Source of the DNA: Motiliproteus sp. MSK22-1
GTDB taxonomy: Bacteria > Pseudomonadota > Gammaproteobacteria > Pseudomonadales > Balneatricaceae
Direction: 5' to 3'
NCBI RefSeq assembly: GCF_001968815.1
Contig: NZ_MIEQ01000053.1
Span: forward strand, 62,001-126,000
Length of the DNA stretch: 64,000 bases
Below are positions 1-7,734 of the stretch, piece by piece. Positions within the stretch are counted from its first letter, which is position 1. Each line of letters begins with the position of its first letter. A program made the position numbers and the translations under genes. The notes below the pieces were generated by a model, which was not told the origin of the DNA, did no database searches, and saw only the letters and a program-made list of their open reading frames with translations.

Positions 1-192
1 CTTGCCAGCCGCCTGCAGAAGGGGGATTATATTGATTGTTCAGAGTTGGGTCTAATGGCAGGAGATACTTTTTCTGATCCTCTTGAGCTGTTAATTCAGG
101 ATTTATTAAAACAGCTGAAGTTATTCGACTCCGATGGAGCATTAGCCTCTATTGAAAAGATACTTTTTCTGCTTGACAGGCAAGGGTCTTAG
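1..192 (+). CDS. C-terminal fragment, probable hybrid sensor kinase
   Basis: The frame is open from the window edge to a TAG at 190-192, giving the last 63 residues of a protein that starts upstream. The visible part is a leucine-rich helical tail (LELLIQDLLKQLKLF, then DSDGALASIEKIL), which resembles the linker or tail after the receiver domain of hybrid histidine kinases. A response regulator starts 94 bp downstream on the same strand, which fits a kinase-regulator pair. No catalytic motif is visible, so the family is inferred. Confidence 0.5.
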   Translation, partial: LASRLQKGDYIDCSELGLMAGDTFSDPLELLIQDLLKQLKLFDSDGALASIEKILFLLDRQGS

Positions 193-286
193 GGAACCTG
201 CATACAAATCCCCTGATCGATAGGGCTCAAGGCACTATCTGCTGGTTCGATAAAGTGATGTTTAATCCAGGCCGCAGGAACGCTGA

Positions 287-1216
287 ATGAAAGATAAATC
301 TGTGGTTCTTATTGTCGATGACAGGCCTGAAAATATTCAACTTCTCGCCAGTTGTCTGAAGACAGACTACCACGTAAAGGTTGCTACCAGCGGTGAGAAA
401 TGTCTTGAGCTGACGAAAAATCATCCAGAACTGGATCTGATTCTCCTGGATGTAATGATGCCTGGTTTGAATGGCTATGAGGTGATCCGCAAATTAAAAG
501 AAAACCCTGAAACAGAGCCTATACCTGTCATATTTATTACGGGTAAGGATGGGGAGAAAGAAGAAGAGCTTGGTCTGGCTCTGGGGGCCGTTGACTACAT
601 AACCAAGCCCATTCGAACTGCAATTGTCAAAGCCCGAGTCAAAACCCATACAACACTGAAACGTCAGCGTGATCAGCTCTCGATCCTGGCGATGTGTGAT
701 CAACTGACGGGTCTCTACAATCGACACTATCTGGTTGAAATGGCTGGTCAGAAAATTGCCCGTGCATTACGTCATCATCATCCATTGAGTTTTCTGATGA
801 TTGATATTGACCATTTTAAATCAGTGAATGATCGATTTGGTCATGCTGAAGGGGATCGAGTATTGCAGGCTGTAGCGACAGCCTTGCAAGAGAGTTGCCG
901 TAAAGAAGACGTGGTTGCGCGGTTAGGAGGAGAGGAATTTGTTGTCATGCTGGATCAGAGTGACATTTCTCTGGCCATTGACAAGGCTGAGCAGCTTAGA
1001 AAGCAAGTGGAAGATTTAAACCTGGATGAGCGGTCGGTTACCGTCAGTATCGGAGTCTCTGTTTTGGAAGACTTAAGGGATACTGGTGATAAGACGGATA
1101 GTCGTCAGAAAGATACTCTTGATCGGATAATTAACCGTGCCGATAAAGCGTTGTACCAGGCAAAAGAGCAGGGACGTAACCGGGTCGCGGTTTATCAGGG
1201 CGCTGGGTCTGTTTGA
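287..1216 (+). CDS. response regulator diguanylate cyclase (REC-GGDEF)
   Basis: A 309-residue PleD/WspR-like protein expected to make cyclic di-GMP from two GTP when phosphorylated. The receiver domain (about 5-120) has the acidic pair D11-D12, phospho-acceptor D55 in LILLDVMMPG and K107 in DYITKPI. The GGDEF domain (about 135-300) has an active-site GGEEF at 214-218 and an intact inhibitory site RKED at 205-208, so product feedback is expected. The start has an AGGAA ribosome site at 276-280. Its input kinase is probably the truncated gene just upstream. Confidence 0.93.
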   Translation: MKDKSVVLIVDDRPENIQLLASCLKTDYHVKVATSGEKCLELTKNHPELDLILLDVMMPGLNGYEVIRKLKENPETEPIPVIFITGKDGEKEEELGLALGAVDYITKPIRTAIVKARVKTHTTLKRQRDQLSILAMCDQLTGLYNRHYLVEMAGQKIARALRHHHPLSFLMIDIDHFKSVNDRFGHAEGDRVLQAVATALQESCRKEDVVARLGGEEFVVMLDQSDISLAIDKAEQLRKQVEDLNLDERSVTVSIGVSVLEDLRDTGDKTDSRQKDTLDRIINRADKALYQAKEQGRNRVAVYQGAGSV

Positions 1217-1392
1217 CAGCTAACGGACGTTGCAAGCAGTAACTCGAACTGCCATTTGTCGATTTGGCTTCACCTGAGTGTTTTATATTATATGTCTTAT
1301 ACTTGTAGAACGGTGGAGGCTATGCGTTGAAGGTGGTGTTGCGTTGTTTCATGCTTCCGGGGTTTTAGCTCTTCAAGCCACTGGGGCAGAAT

Positions 1393-2139
1393 ATGGGAAT
1401 TGATTCGACACTGGTTCGAATGAGTGGAATGGTCTTAATGTGTTTCTGCCTGATGTTTTCCAGTGCCTGGGCAGAAGATCAACCTCTCAGAATTCTGGCT
1501 GTACACTATCCCCCCTATGAGTTTGAAAACCCTGTTGATGGACTGAAGGGGTTCGATGTTGAAGTGGTTGAAGAAGCCTTCATGCGGTTGGGAAAGACGG
1601 CTCGGGTTGAATTTTTACCCTGGGCAAGAGCGGTTGAAATCGTTTTTTCGGGGCAGGCTTTGGGATTGTTGAGCTGTGCGAGAAACGTCGCCCGAGACCC
1701 CCACCTGTATTATTCCGATCCTATCAGTTCTTCTTCTGCAGGTTATTTTTTTCGTCGGAACATGCCGGACCCTGGTTTCAAGTCGCTTGAGGAGTTACGG
1801 GGAGAAAAAATAACATCAGTGCTGGATTACTCTACTCAACAGGAGTTAGAGCAGTTAGATATTGATCATTTTGCTGTACGATCGAACAAGCTGGCGCTCA
1901 ACTTGTTAGTGGGTAAAAGGGTTGATTTTTATTATGGCTCCAAAGAAGCGAATGAATTTATAGCTAAGCAGGTTGGGATACTGGACCAAGTCCAGTTTCG
2001 TCCTTTAAGAACCAATGAATTTCATCTCTGTTTCGGCAAGAAATGGCCGCGAGTTGAGGAGCTGATGAGTAAATTTAATAGTGCTCTTGCGCAGATGAAA
2101 GCTGATGGCAGTTACCAGATGATCCACGATAGATATTGA
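1393..2139 (+). CDS. orphan periplasmic solute-binding protein, family 3
   Basis: 248 residues with a signal peptide ending near SSAWA-ED (about residue 28), followed by an SBP_bac_3 fold: an N-terminal strand with YPPYEFENP, then GFDVEVVEEAFMRLG and the FLPWARAVE segment typical of the polar amino-acid-type subgroup. Such proteins bind small organic solutes in the periplasm. No ABC permease or ATPase is adjacent, so it may feed a distant transporter or act as a sensor partner. It is the first of four such orphans in the window. A perfect hairpin overlaps its stop codon. Confidence 0.85.
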   Translation: MGIDSTLVRMSGMVLMCFCLMFSSAWAEDQPLRILAVHYPPYEFENPVDGLKGFDVEVVEEAFMRLGKTARVEFLPWARAVEIVFSGQALGLLSCARNVARDPHLYYSDPISSSSAGYFFRRNMPDPGFKSLEELRGEKITSVLDYSTQQELEQLDIDHFAVRSNKLALNLLVGKRVDFYYGSKEANEFIAKQVGILDQVQFRPLRTNEFHLCFGKKWPRVEELMSKFNSALAQMKADGSYQMIHDRY

Positions 2140-2154
2140 TAGATCAATATCTAT
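2129..2154. terminator. AT-rich hairpin between convergent genes
   Basis: Perfect 11-bp stem (ATAGATATTGA at 2129-2139 with TCAATATCTAT at 2144-2154) and a 4-nt loop. It overlaps the stop of the binding-protein gene and faces the end of uspA. There is no long T tract, so it is probably a weak bidirectional terminator or a 3'-end stabiliser. Confidence 0.5.
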
Positions 2155-2190
2155 TATCTCTTGCCGGAGGGAGCCGATATATCCGAGCAA

Positions 2191-2700
2191 CTACTTCTTT
2201 TTCGTCTCATCTTTTTCCGGCAAGGGTACAATCACCGTAGGTATTCGTGATCGGCGTAATACGCTTTTGGCAACGCTACCCAAAAAGGTGTGCATCAAGC
2301 CTTTCTCGTGGGCTCCCATCACTATCAATCCGCAGTTAAGTTCATTGGCTCGTTTAAGAATAGTCTCAGCAGGGTAGCTTTCGACGACCTCAATCGATGC
2401 TATTTGCTCACGGACTGCTTTTTCGGTTGGCGCCAGAACATCCCAAAAGTAATCCTGCCTTTTTTGCAGCAGTTCTTTGGCATGATCGATACGGTGGTTA
2501 AGAAATTCGTCGCGACTTTTTGAGCTCATCACATAAGACTGAAGGGTAATGCGAGCATCATTTGAAAGCTTCTCGACGACATGCAGAATATGGACTTTAG
2601 CGCCGGTTTTCTTTGCCAGGTAGGCAGCATATTTAAAAGCGTAAGAAGCGTTTTTTGAAAGGTCTGTGCAATACAAAATTGTTTCTATATCGGGCAGCAT
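2191..2700 (-). CDS. universal stress protein UspA family
   Basis: 169-residue single-domain Usp. The N-terminal strand has the YCTDLSKNASYAFKYA helix typical of the family. The C-terminal nucleotide loop GAHEKG...LGSVAKSVL resembles the ATP-binding signature, so ATP binding is likely. The start has a GAGGAAG ribosome site. It is the last gene of a dctP-dctQ-dctM-uspA order, like teaABCD of Halomonas, where TeaD is an ATP-binding Usp that modulates the TRAP transporter. The same role is inferred from position. Confidence 0.88.
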   Translation of the reverse strand: MLPDIETILYCTDLSKNASYAFKYAAYLAKKTGAKVHILHVVEKLSNDARITLQSYVMSSKSRDEFLNHRIDHAKELLQKRQDYFWDVLAPTEKAVREQIASIEVVESYPAETILKRANELNCGLIVMGAHEKGLMHTFLGSVAKSVLRRSRIPTVIVPLPEKDETKKK

Positions 2701-2770
2701 GATTGCTTCCTCATGTTTTTGATCAGAGCTTCAAGCCAGAAGAAGCACTGATCATCTTCCTGAATAATCT

Positions 2771-2810
2771 GGATGGCTCTATCAGGTCAGGCACAACCGA
2801 TAAGCCATCC
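2771..2810 (-). other. hairpin between dctM and uspA
   Basis: Perfect 8-bp inverted repeat (GGATGGCT at 2771-2778, AGCCATCC at 2803-2810) in the 128-bp gap between dctM and uspA. There is no T tract. It could be an RNA-processing or stability element separating uspA from the transporter message. Confidence 0.35.
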
Positions 2811-2828
2811 GTATGGTCAGCTAGCGAA

Positions 2829-4172
2829 TCAGTATCCAAATAACCTTGGCAGGTAAAGAGTAATCTCTGGTATGAAAGCAATGACAAATACCGCGACTAC
2901 CATTGCACCGGCAAAGGGTAACGTCTTAGAGGTAATGTCCTCCAGGGCCGTATCGGAAATCCCTGAGGCTACAAAGAGGTTTTCTCCCAGCGGAGGTGTT
3001 GCAAAGCCAATTGACAGGCAGCAGATCAGTACCACACCAAAGTGAATGGGATCAATACCGAGACTATAGGTCACTGGCAGTAATACCGGCGTCAGGATCA
3101 TGATTGCTGCCAGTGTTTCCATAAACATACCGACAAACAGCAGAAAGGCTATAATCATTGTCCAGATGAGATAGGTATTCTGAGTCAGGCTTAGCATGGA
3201 TTCAGCCACTATGGCAGGAATCTGGTTTTCAACCAATATGCGGCCAAACACTGTTGCGGTAAATAAAATCAAAAGGACTCGACCGGACAACCAGGTCGTT
3301 GTTTCCAATGAATGGACCAGATCTTTCCACTTCAGTTCTTTGTGAATAAACCACCCAACGACCAGGGTATAAAAAATTGCAACAATGGCTGACTCAGTGG
3401 GGGTAAAGAAGCCTGAGTAGATTCCCCCGAGAATAACCAGCGGAGCCAAGATCGACCAGAATCCCGTTTTGAAGGCCGCTTTTATCTGGCCAACCGACCA
3501 ACCGTCTGAAGTACCCATATAGCCCGCTTTTTTACAACGGAAATAATTCAGCGTCAGCAAGCATCCGGATATAACCATTGCGGGCAGAAAGCCAGCAATA
3601 AATAGTTTGCTGATAGAAACGGTTTGAAAGGTGCCGAATTTTTCAATGGCTTCTGGAGGGACTGTGAGTCCAATCGCGGATATGCCAAAGATAACCATCG
3701 GAATTGAAGGCGGAATGACGATACCCAGCCCACCTGCGGATGCTGTTACAGCGGCAGCATAACCGCGGTCATAGCCGCGATTGGCCATAGCGGGGATCAT
3801 TAACATTCCCACTGCTGCTGTTGTTGCTGGACCCGAACCGGAAATGGCACCGAAAAACATACAGGCCAGTACCGTTGCTGCTGCCATTCCTCCAGTGAAG
3901 GGGCCTGCAAAACTTTCCGCTAAATTTACCAGCCGTTTTGATATCCCCGCCGCCTCCATCAGGGCTCCTGCAAGTATGAATGCCGGTAGTGCCATCAATG
4001 GGAATGAGCCCACTGAGGTAAATGCAATCTGTACCATCTTGATTGGATTCTCTTCCAGATAGATGAAAGAGGCCAATGCTGATACGCCCAGGGATACGGT
4101 AATTGGCGCACCCAGTAATAACAGCGCAAGAAAGGTTCCGAAAAGGACCAATGCAATGCTTGATTCAGCCAT
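2829..4172 (-). CDS. dctM: TRAP transporter large permease subunit DctM
   Basis: 447-residue integral membrane protein of the DctM/SiaM type with about 12-13 hydrophobic helices. Family hallmarks include GGMAAATVLACMFFGAISGSGPATTAAVG and GGLGIVIPPSIPMVIFG (near residues 95-160) and TPPLGENLFV near the C-terminus. It is the sodium-coupled transport channel that receives substrate from DctP together with DctQ. A GGAG ribosome site precedes the ATG. The substrate cannot be read from the sequence; C4-dicarboxylates, other organic acids or compatible solutes are all possible. Confidence 0.95.
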   Translation of the reverse strand: MAESSIALVLFGTFLALLLLGAPITVSLGVSALASFIYLEENPIKMVQIAFTSVGSFPLMALPAFILAGALMEAAGISKRLVNLAESFAGPFTGGMAAATVLACMFFGAISGSGPATTAAVGMLMIPAMANRGYDRGYAAAVTASAGGLGIVIPPSIPMVIFGISAIGLTVPPEAIEKFGTFQTVSISKLFIAGFLPAMVISGCLLTLNYFRCKKAGYMGTSDGWSVGQIKAAFKTGFWSILAPLVILGGIYSGFFTPTESAIVAIFYTLVVGWFIHKELKWKDLVHSLETTTWLSGRVLLILFTATVFGRILVENQIPAIVAESMLSLTQNTYLIWTMIIAFLLFVGMFMETLAAIMILTPVLLPVTYSLGIDPIHFGVVLICCLSIGFATPPLGENLFVASGISDTALEDITSKTLPFAGAMVVAVFVIAFIPEITLYLPRLFGY

Positions 4173-4254
4173 GTGTCTACTCCGCTATATCAGCGACTTC
4201 ACTCTTAATTTAGATTCGTTAACTTAGGTTCTTTAACTTAAATTCTTGACGGTT

Positions 4255-4800
4255 CTATTTCTTGTCGGAATCGTCGCCTTCTATGAGCGAGTCCAGTTCC
4301 ATTGACTCTGGATCACGAATGTCGACACCTTTGACCAGTTTGTAGTAGTTGACCTGAATGACACGAATAGTCATTAAGCTGAAGGCGATAGGCAGAATCA
4401 GGTAGATATACTTCATGGGGACGCCCAGTGTCTGAGACTTCCAGAACAGATTCATCCTGTTGAAGACAAAATCATAGGCAAGGTAGACAAAGTAGCAGTT
4501 GAACCCTATCCAGACCAGGTCGGCAATCGCTTCGGAAATTAATGCCACCCTTGGAGGAAACAGTTTGAAATGAAAAGTTACTCGGTTATGAGCGGACAGC
4601 TTGGCTGCATAGCTGGCACCAAAGAAAACGAACCACACGAACATGTAGACGGCTAATTCTTCTGTCCAGGAAAGAGAATGAGAAAATATTTCTCTTGATA
4701 CTATCTGTGCAAACAATATGCAGACAAATATCGCCAATAATGTTCTGCAAATGTAGCTCTCGATATTATCAAGAAAGTGAATGAAACCTGCTTTGGACAT
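4255..4800 (-). CDS. dctQ: TRAP transporter small permease subunit DctQ
   Basis: 181 residues with four predicted membrane helices and the conserved region SLSWTEELAVYMFVWFVFFG. DctQ joins DctM to form the membrane complex. The frame stays open upstream for another 72 codons, but the ATG at 4800 is chosen because an AGGAGA ribosome site lies about 7 nt upstream and the family begins there. The upstream extension coincides with a terminator-like structure. The C-terminus is unusually acidic (EGDDSDKK). Confidence 0.9.
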   Translation of the reverse strand: MSKAGFIHFLDNIESYICRTLLAIFVCILFAQIVSREIFSHSLSWTEELAVYMFVWFVFFGASYAAKLSAHNRVTFHFKLFPPRVALISEAIADLVWIGFNCYFVYLAYDFVFNRMNLFWKSQTLGVPMKYIYLILPIAFSLMTIRVIQVNYYKLVKGVDIRDPESMELDSLIEGDDSDKK

Positions 4801-4966
4801 GATTCGGTCTCCTGTTAATCTGCGGGTCAGAAAGCTTTTCATCCGGGAGTTAACCGGCGATATCGCACTGTTTGTCGGCGCTGCCGGGAGGTATCTGAGC
4901 CTAGGAGGCTGTCCGAGAATAGACTGACCTACGTTGCAGGAAAGCACTGGTTCTCTAATTCCGGGT

Positions 4967-5032
4967 AAAAAAAAGCACTCTGGCCAAAGGCCCCTGTGGT
5001 CAGGAGCTTTCTTCATTACAGCTCAGAGTGCT
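4967..5032 (-). terminator. terminator/attenuator between dctP and dctQ
   Basis: Read on the minus strand, AGCACTCTG (5032-5024) pairs perfectly with CAGAGTGCT (4982-4974) and is followed at once by eight T residues (4974-4967). The 41-nt interior can form smaller hairpins, including CCTG-ACCA-CAGG. The layout is that of a rho-independent terminator. Because dctQM lie downstream with no obvious second promoter, partial termination would make binding protein in excess over permease. Confidence 0.7.
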
Positions 5033-5089
5033 AGATTTTGCTATGGCTATTTGAATAACAATAGTCATTTGCTTTAAGTACTTACGTTA

Positions 5090-5126
5090 TCAGTTACAGA
5101 GTCGTTAATATTGAGCCTGTAACTGA
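5090..5126. repeat. 10-bp inverted repeat downstream of dctP
   Basis: TCAGTTACAG at 5090-5099 pairs perfectly with CTGTAACTGA at 5117-5126 (17-nt loop). It lies between the dctP stop and the terminator-like structure. There is no T tract; a 3' stabilising hairpin for dctP mRNA is the likely role. Confidence 0.45.
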
Positions 5127-5176
5127 CAGGGTAAAACAACCGAAAGCAATTTATCTAACGTAAAACAGATTGCTGA

Positions 5177-6193
5177 TTAAACTGCGTCACGACCCAGAGA
5201 CTTCAGTACCGCATTCAGCTTCTCTTTACCACCGATGCTTTCGTAGAACTTAGGCCATACCGCCTTGGTTGCTTTCTCGATCCACTCCTTTTCACCGTTA
5301 GCAGGATCGTCAATCTGCATTCCACGCTTAACCAGCTCTTCTTTGATCGCTGCTTCAGATTCAGCCAGGAATTTTGCGCTGTACTTGGTAGCAGCTTCAC
5401 CGGCATCTAAAATAGCTTTCTGAGTGGCGGCGTTCTGATCCTGGAAAACAGCTTCAGAAACGATCAGTGGCTCAATGGAGAACAGGTAACGAATGTTGGT
5501 GATGTACTTCTGTACTTCATCAAACTTCATGGAGTAGATAGTCATGTACGGATTGTCTTGACCGTCTACTACGCGTTGCTGAAGAGCAGTAAAGGTTTCT
5601 GACCAAGCCATTGGCGTTGGGTTGATGCCCCAGGCTTTGTAGGTGTCGATCATGATTTCGTTTTTAGGTACACGGACGACAACACCCTGTAAGTCTTCAA
5701 GGGTCTTGATTGGCTTTTTAGAATTACTCAGTACGCGGAAACCTGAGTAAGTCCAACCAATGATACGAACACCAGCATCACGAATAGTATTTTCAACCAA
5801 CTCCTTACCGACAGGGCCCTGAGTCAGCTGTACGGCTTCGTCCAGGCTCTGAATCATGTAAGGTAGCGTAAATACACCAACCGTTGGTGAGAATGGAGTG
5901 ACGTTGTTGATTGCTAGAATGGAGAAATCAAGGGTACCAATGGAAGCGTCATTAACCGTATCTTGCTCGCTGCCTAGTTGGCCGTTCAGGAAAAGGTTTG
6001 CAGAGTGCTTACCGCCGGAACGCTCTTTCAATTCCTCTACGAACTTTTTACCCAAGGCCTCTTGTGGGCTTCCACCGCCGTCACCTACCGCAATCTTAAA
6101 CGTCTTAGCTTGAGCTTGCAGGCCGACACCAGCTGCAAACAACAGGCCTGCGGTTAGAGACAGGGCTTTTACAACTTTATTCTTATGATTCAT
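5177..6193 (-). CDS. dctP: TRAP transporter substrate-binding protein DctP
   Basis: 338 residues with a cleavable signal peptide (cleavage near LQAQA-KTF, residue about 29). The DctP family features are present: FNGQLGSEQD-type segment (here FLNGQLGSEQD), IRVPKNEI-like strand (VVVRVPKNEIMIDTYKAWG) and FTALQQRVVDGQDNP, where the family arginine and the substrate-clamping region sit. It captures an organic anion or zwitterion in the periplasm and hands it to DctQM. A CGGAG ribosome site precedes the ATG. It is first in the operon, as is usual for the most abundant component. Confidence 0.94.
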   Translation of the reverse strand: MNHKNKVVKALSLTAGLLFAAGVGLQAQAKTFKIAVGDGGGSPQEALGKKFVEELKERSGGKHSANLFLNGQLGSEQDTVNDASIGTLDFSILAINNVTPFSPTVGVFTLPYMIQSLDEAVQLTQGPVGKELVENTIRDAGVRIIGWTYSGFRVLSNSKKPIKTLEDLQGVVVRVPKNEIMIDTYKAWGINPTPMAWSETFTALQQRVVDGQDNPYMTIYSMKFDEVQKYITNIRYLFSIEPLIVSEAVFQDQNAATQKAILDAGEAATKYSAKFLAESEAAIKEELVKRGMQIDDPANGEKEWIEKATKAVWPKFYESIGGKEKLNAVLKSLGRDAV

Positions 6194-6981
6194 AAGTAGC
6201 TCCGGATTTTAGGTCTATTCGCTATGGGTGCGAGGACTTTATTATTTTTGACAGCCATTGTGTCTTTAGTTGCAGGGTGTTGTTTTAACCACCTTACATT
6301 ATGGCTGAGAAAGCCATCCCATACATAATGTCACTGATACGGCTTTTGAATCTGGCGTCGGTATTATGCGGGTGGCGCCAGACCACATTCAGAAACATGA
6401 CAATCAATTGGTTTGATCGTGGTTTTATCTTCAACCCTGACGTGTTTGTTTTTTAGGACCACTTTGAAATCACCATTGGGGCCAGGAAATGCAGAGATTG
6501 GAACCATCTGGACCCGTGTCATTATTGAAATGTTATCCGCTCAGAGAATATTAATAAAAATCCATATAAAACATCTAATTAAAATCAGTTTGTTTGTTGG
6601 CTGCTTTGGCTTTGGGCAAAGAGCGAAGTATGGAGAAGATGCTTCTCTTTAGTTTGAAGAATGTTAAGTTTTTATCTCAGGTGGCCATCCCTGGTTTTGC
6701 TGTCTGGTTACCCATCCGGCAAATGGTTGTCATTATTTTCCAGTTCGGTAATTTTGTCCGCAATTGCCCGGAAGAAGCTTCAGATATCCGCGATCTTGGA
6801 GTTTCTGCCGGGTAGAGAATTCCAAACCTGAGTAAAATATCCGGTTCAAACCTGATCTTGATTACCGGTAGCAGTCTGTTACAGTGCGGACTGTTGGTTT
6901 GGGCTCTGGTCTGAAGTCCCGGACCGCTGGTGTAGGATCTATCTATCATAGAACATACCAGTACTACTGTGTATTAGCTGA
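6194..6981. other. 788-bp intergenic region upstream of dctP
   Basis: No convincing gene. Open frames here lack ribosome sites and family resemblance. It must hold the dctP promoter on the minus strand. Two inverted repeats may be operators: ATGGCT/AGCCAT (6301-6316) and TCTGGCG/CGCCAGA (6351-6382). Confidence 0.4.
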
Positions 6982-6993
6982 GTGAGTGATTTC

Positions 6994-7545
6994 ATGGTTA
7001 TTGAACAGTCCGTTGAGCAGCAAGTTCGACAATGGCTTGAACAGGTTGTGGTTGGTCTGAATCTATGTCCGTTCGCTGCCAAGCCTTATAGAAATCAGCA
7101 AATTCGCTTCAGTACTACTGAAGCCGCTGATGAAGAAGCGCTATTGGTTGATTTGCAAGCAGAGCTGATGCTTATTGATCAAGCTGACCCTGAAGAGATT
7201 GAAACAACACTTCTGATCGTCCCTCGTATGCTGACTGACTTTTCCGATTATAATCAGTTTCTGGATTATGCCGATGCTCTGGTAACCCAAAGTGGTTGGG
7301 AGGGAGTGTTCCAAATTGCCAGCTTCCATCCCGATTACTGTTTTGCCGGTGTAGAATCCGATAACCCTGAAAATCTTACAAACCGATCTCCTTACCCGGT
7401 TTTGCATATTATTCGTGAAGCCAGTTTGGAGCGGGCACTGAACCACTATGCTGATCCGGAGCAGATTCCTGAACGCAACATTCAGTCTATGCGTTCTTTG
7501 ACTGCCGAACAAAAACGGACACTGTTCCCATATCTGTTTAGCTGA
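6994..7545 (+). CDS. DUF1415 family protein
   Basis: About 183 residues of unknown function. The family signature VVGLNLCPFAAKP near the N-terminus is intact, as are LLIVPRMLTDFSDYNQFLD and FHPDYCFAG further on. It appears cytoplasmic, with no signal peptide or membrane segment. Start choice is uncertain: an in-frame GTG at 6982 or the ATG at 6994; the ATG is preferred because it places the conserved helix where relatives have it, but neither has a strong ribosome site. It is a single-gene unit. Confidence 0.85.
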   Translation: MVIEQSVEQQVRQWLEQVVVGLNLCPFAAKPYRNQQIRFSTTEAADEEALLVDLQAELMLIDQADPEEIETTLLIVPRMLTDFSDYNQFLDYADALVTQSGWEGVFQIASFHPDYCFAGVESDNPENLTNRSPYPVLHIIREASLERALNHYADPEQIPERNIQSMRSLTAEQKRTLFPYLFS

Positions 7546-7671
7546 ACCTGTCTGCTAATGCCTGTTCGTCCATAGCAAAAGCATTTACCCGGCAACTGGC
7601 GAAACAGTCCAACTATTACTGGCTTTTGTGACTTTTAATATGTGACTCTTAATATGGTGCCTCAATTATAA

Positions 7672-7704
7672 ATCCGTAGAAGAGATAAATACCTCTCTAC
7701 GGAT
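7672..7704. terminator. hairpin between convergent genes
   Basis: ATCCGTAGA (7672-7680) pairs with TCTACGGAT (7696-7704), and the inner AGAG/CTCT extends the stem with a bulge. It lies between the DUF1415 gene and the secreted protein gene, which converge. There is no clear T tract. Confidence 0.45.
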
Positions 7705-7734
7705 ATCAGAGCTATGAATATAAAATAATCTTTA

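Noticed and set aside
4801-5016. 72-codon N-terminal extension of dctQ
   Set aside because: The ATG at 4800 has an AGGAGA site and fits the family; the extension runs through the terminator-like stem and has no family resemblance.
6413-6949. Three open frames of 73-90 codons in the dctP upstream region
   Set aside because: No ribosome sites, no recognisable features, and they overlap one another on both strands.
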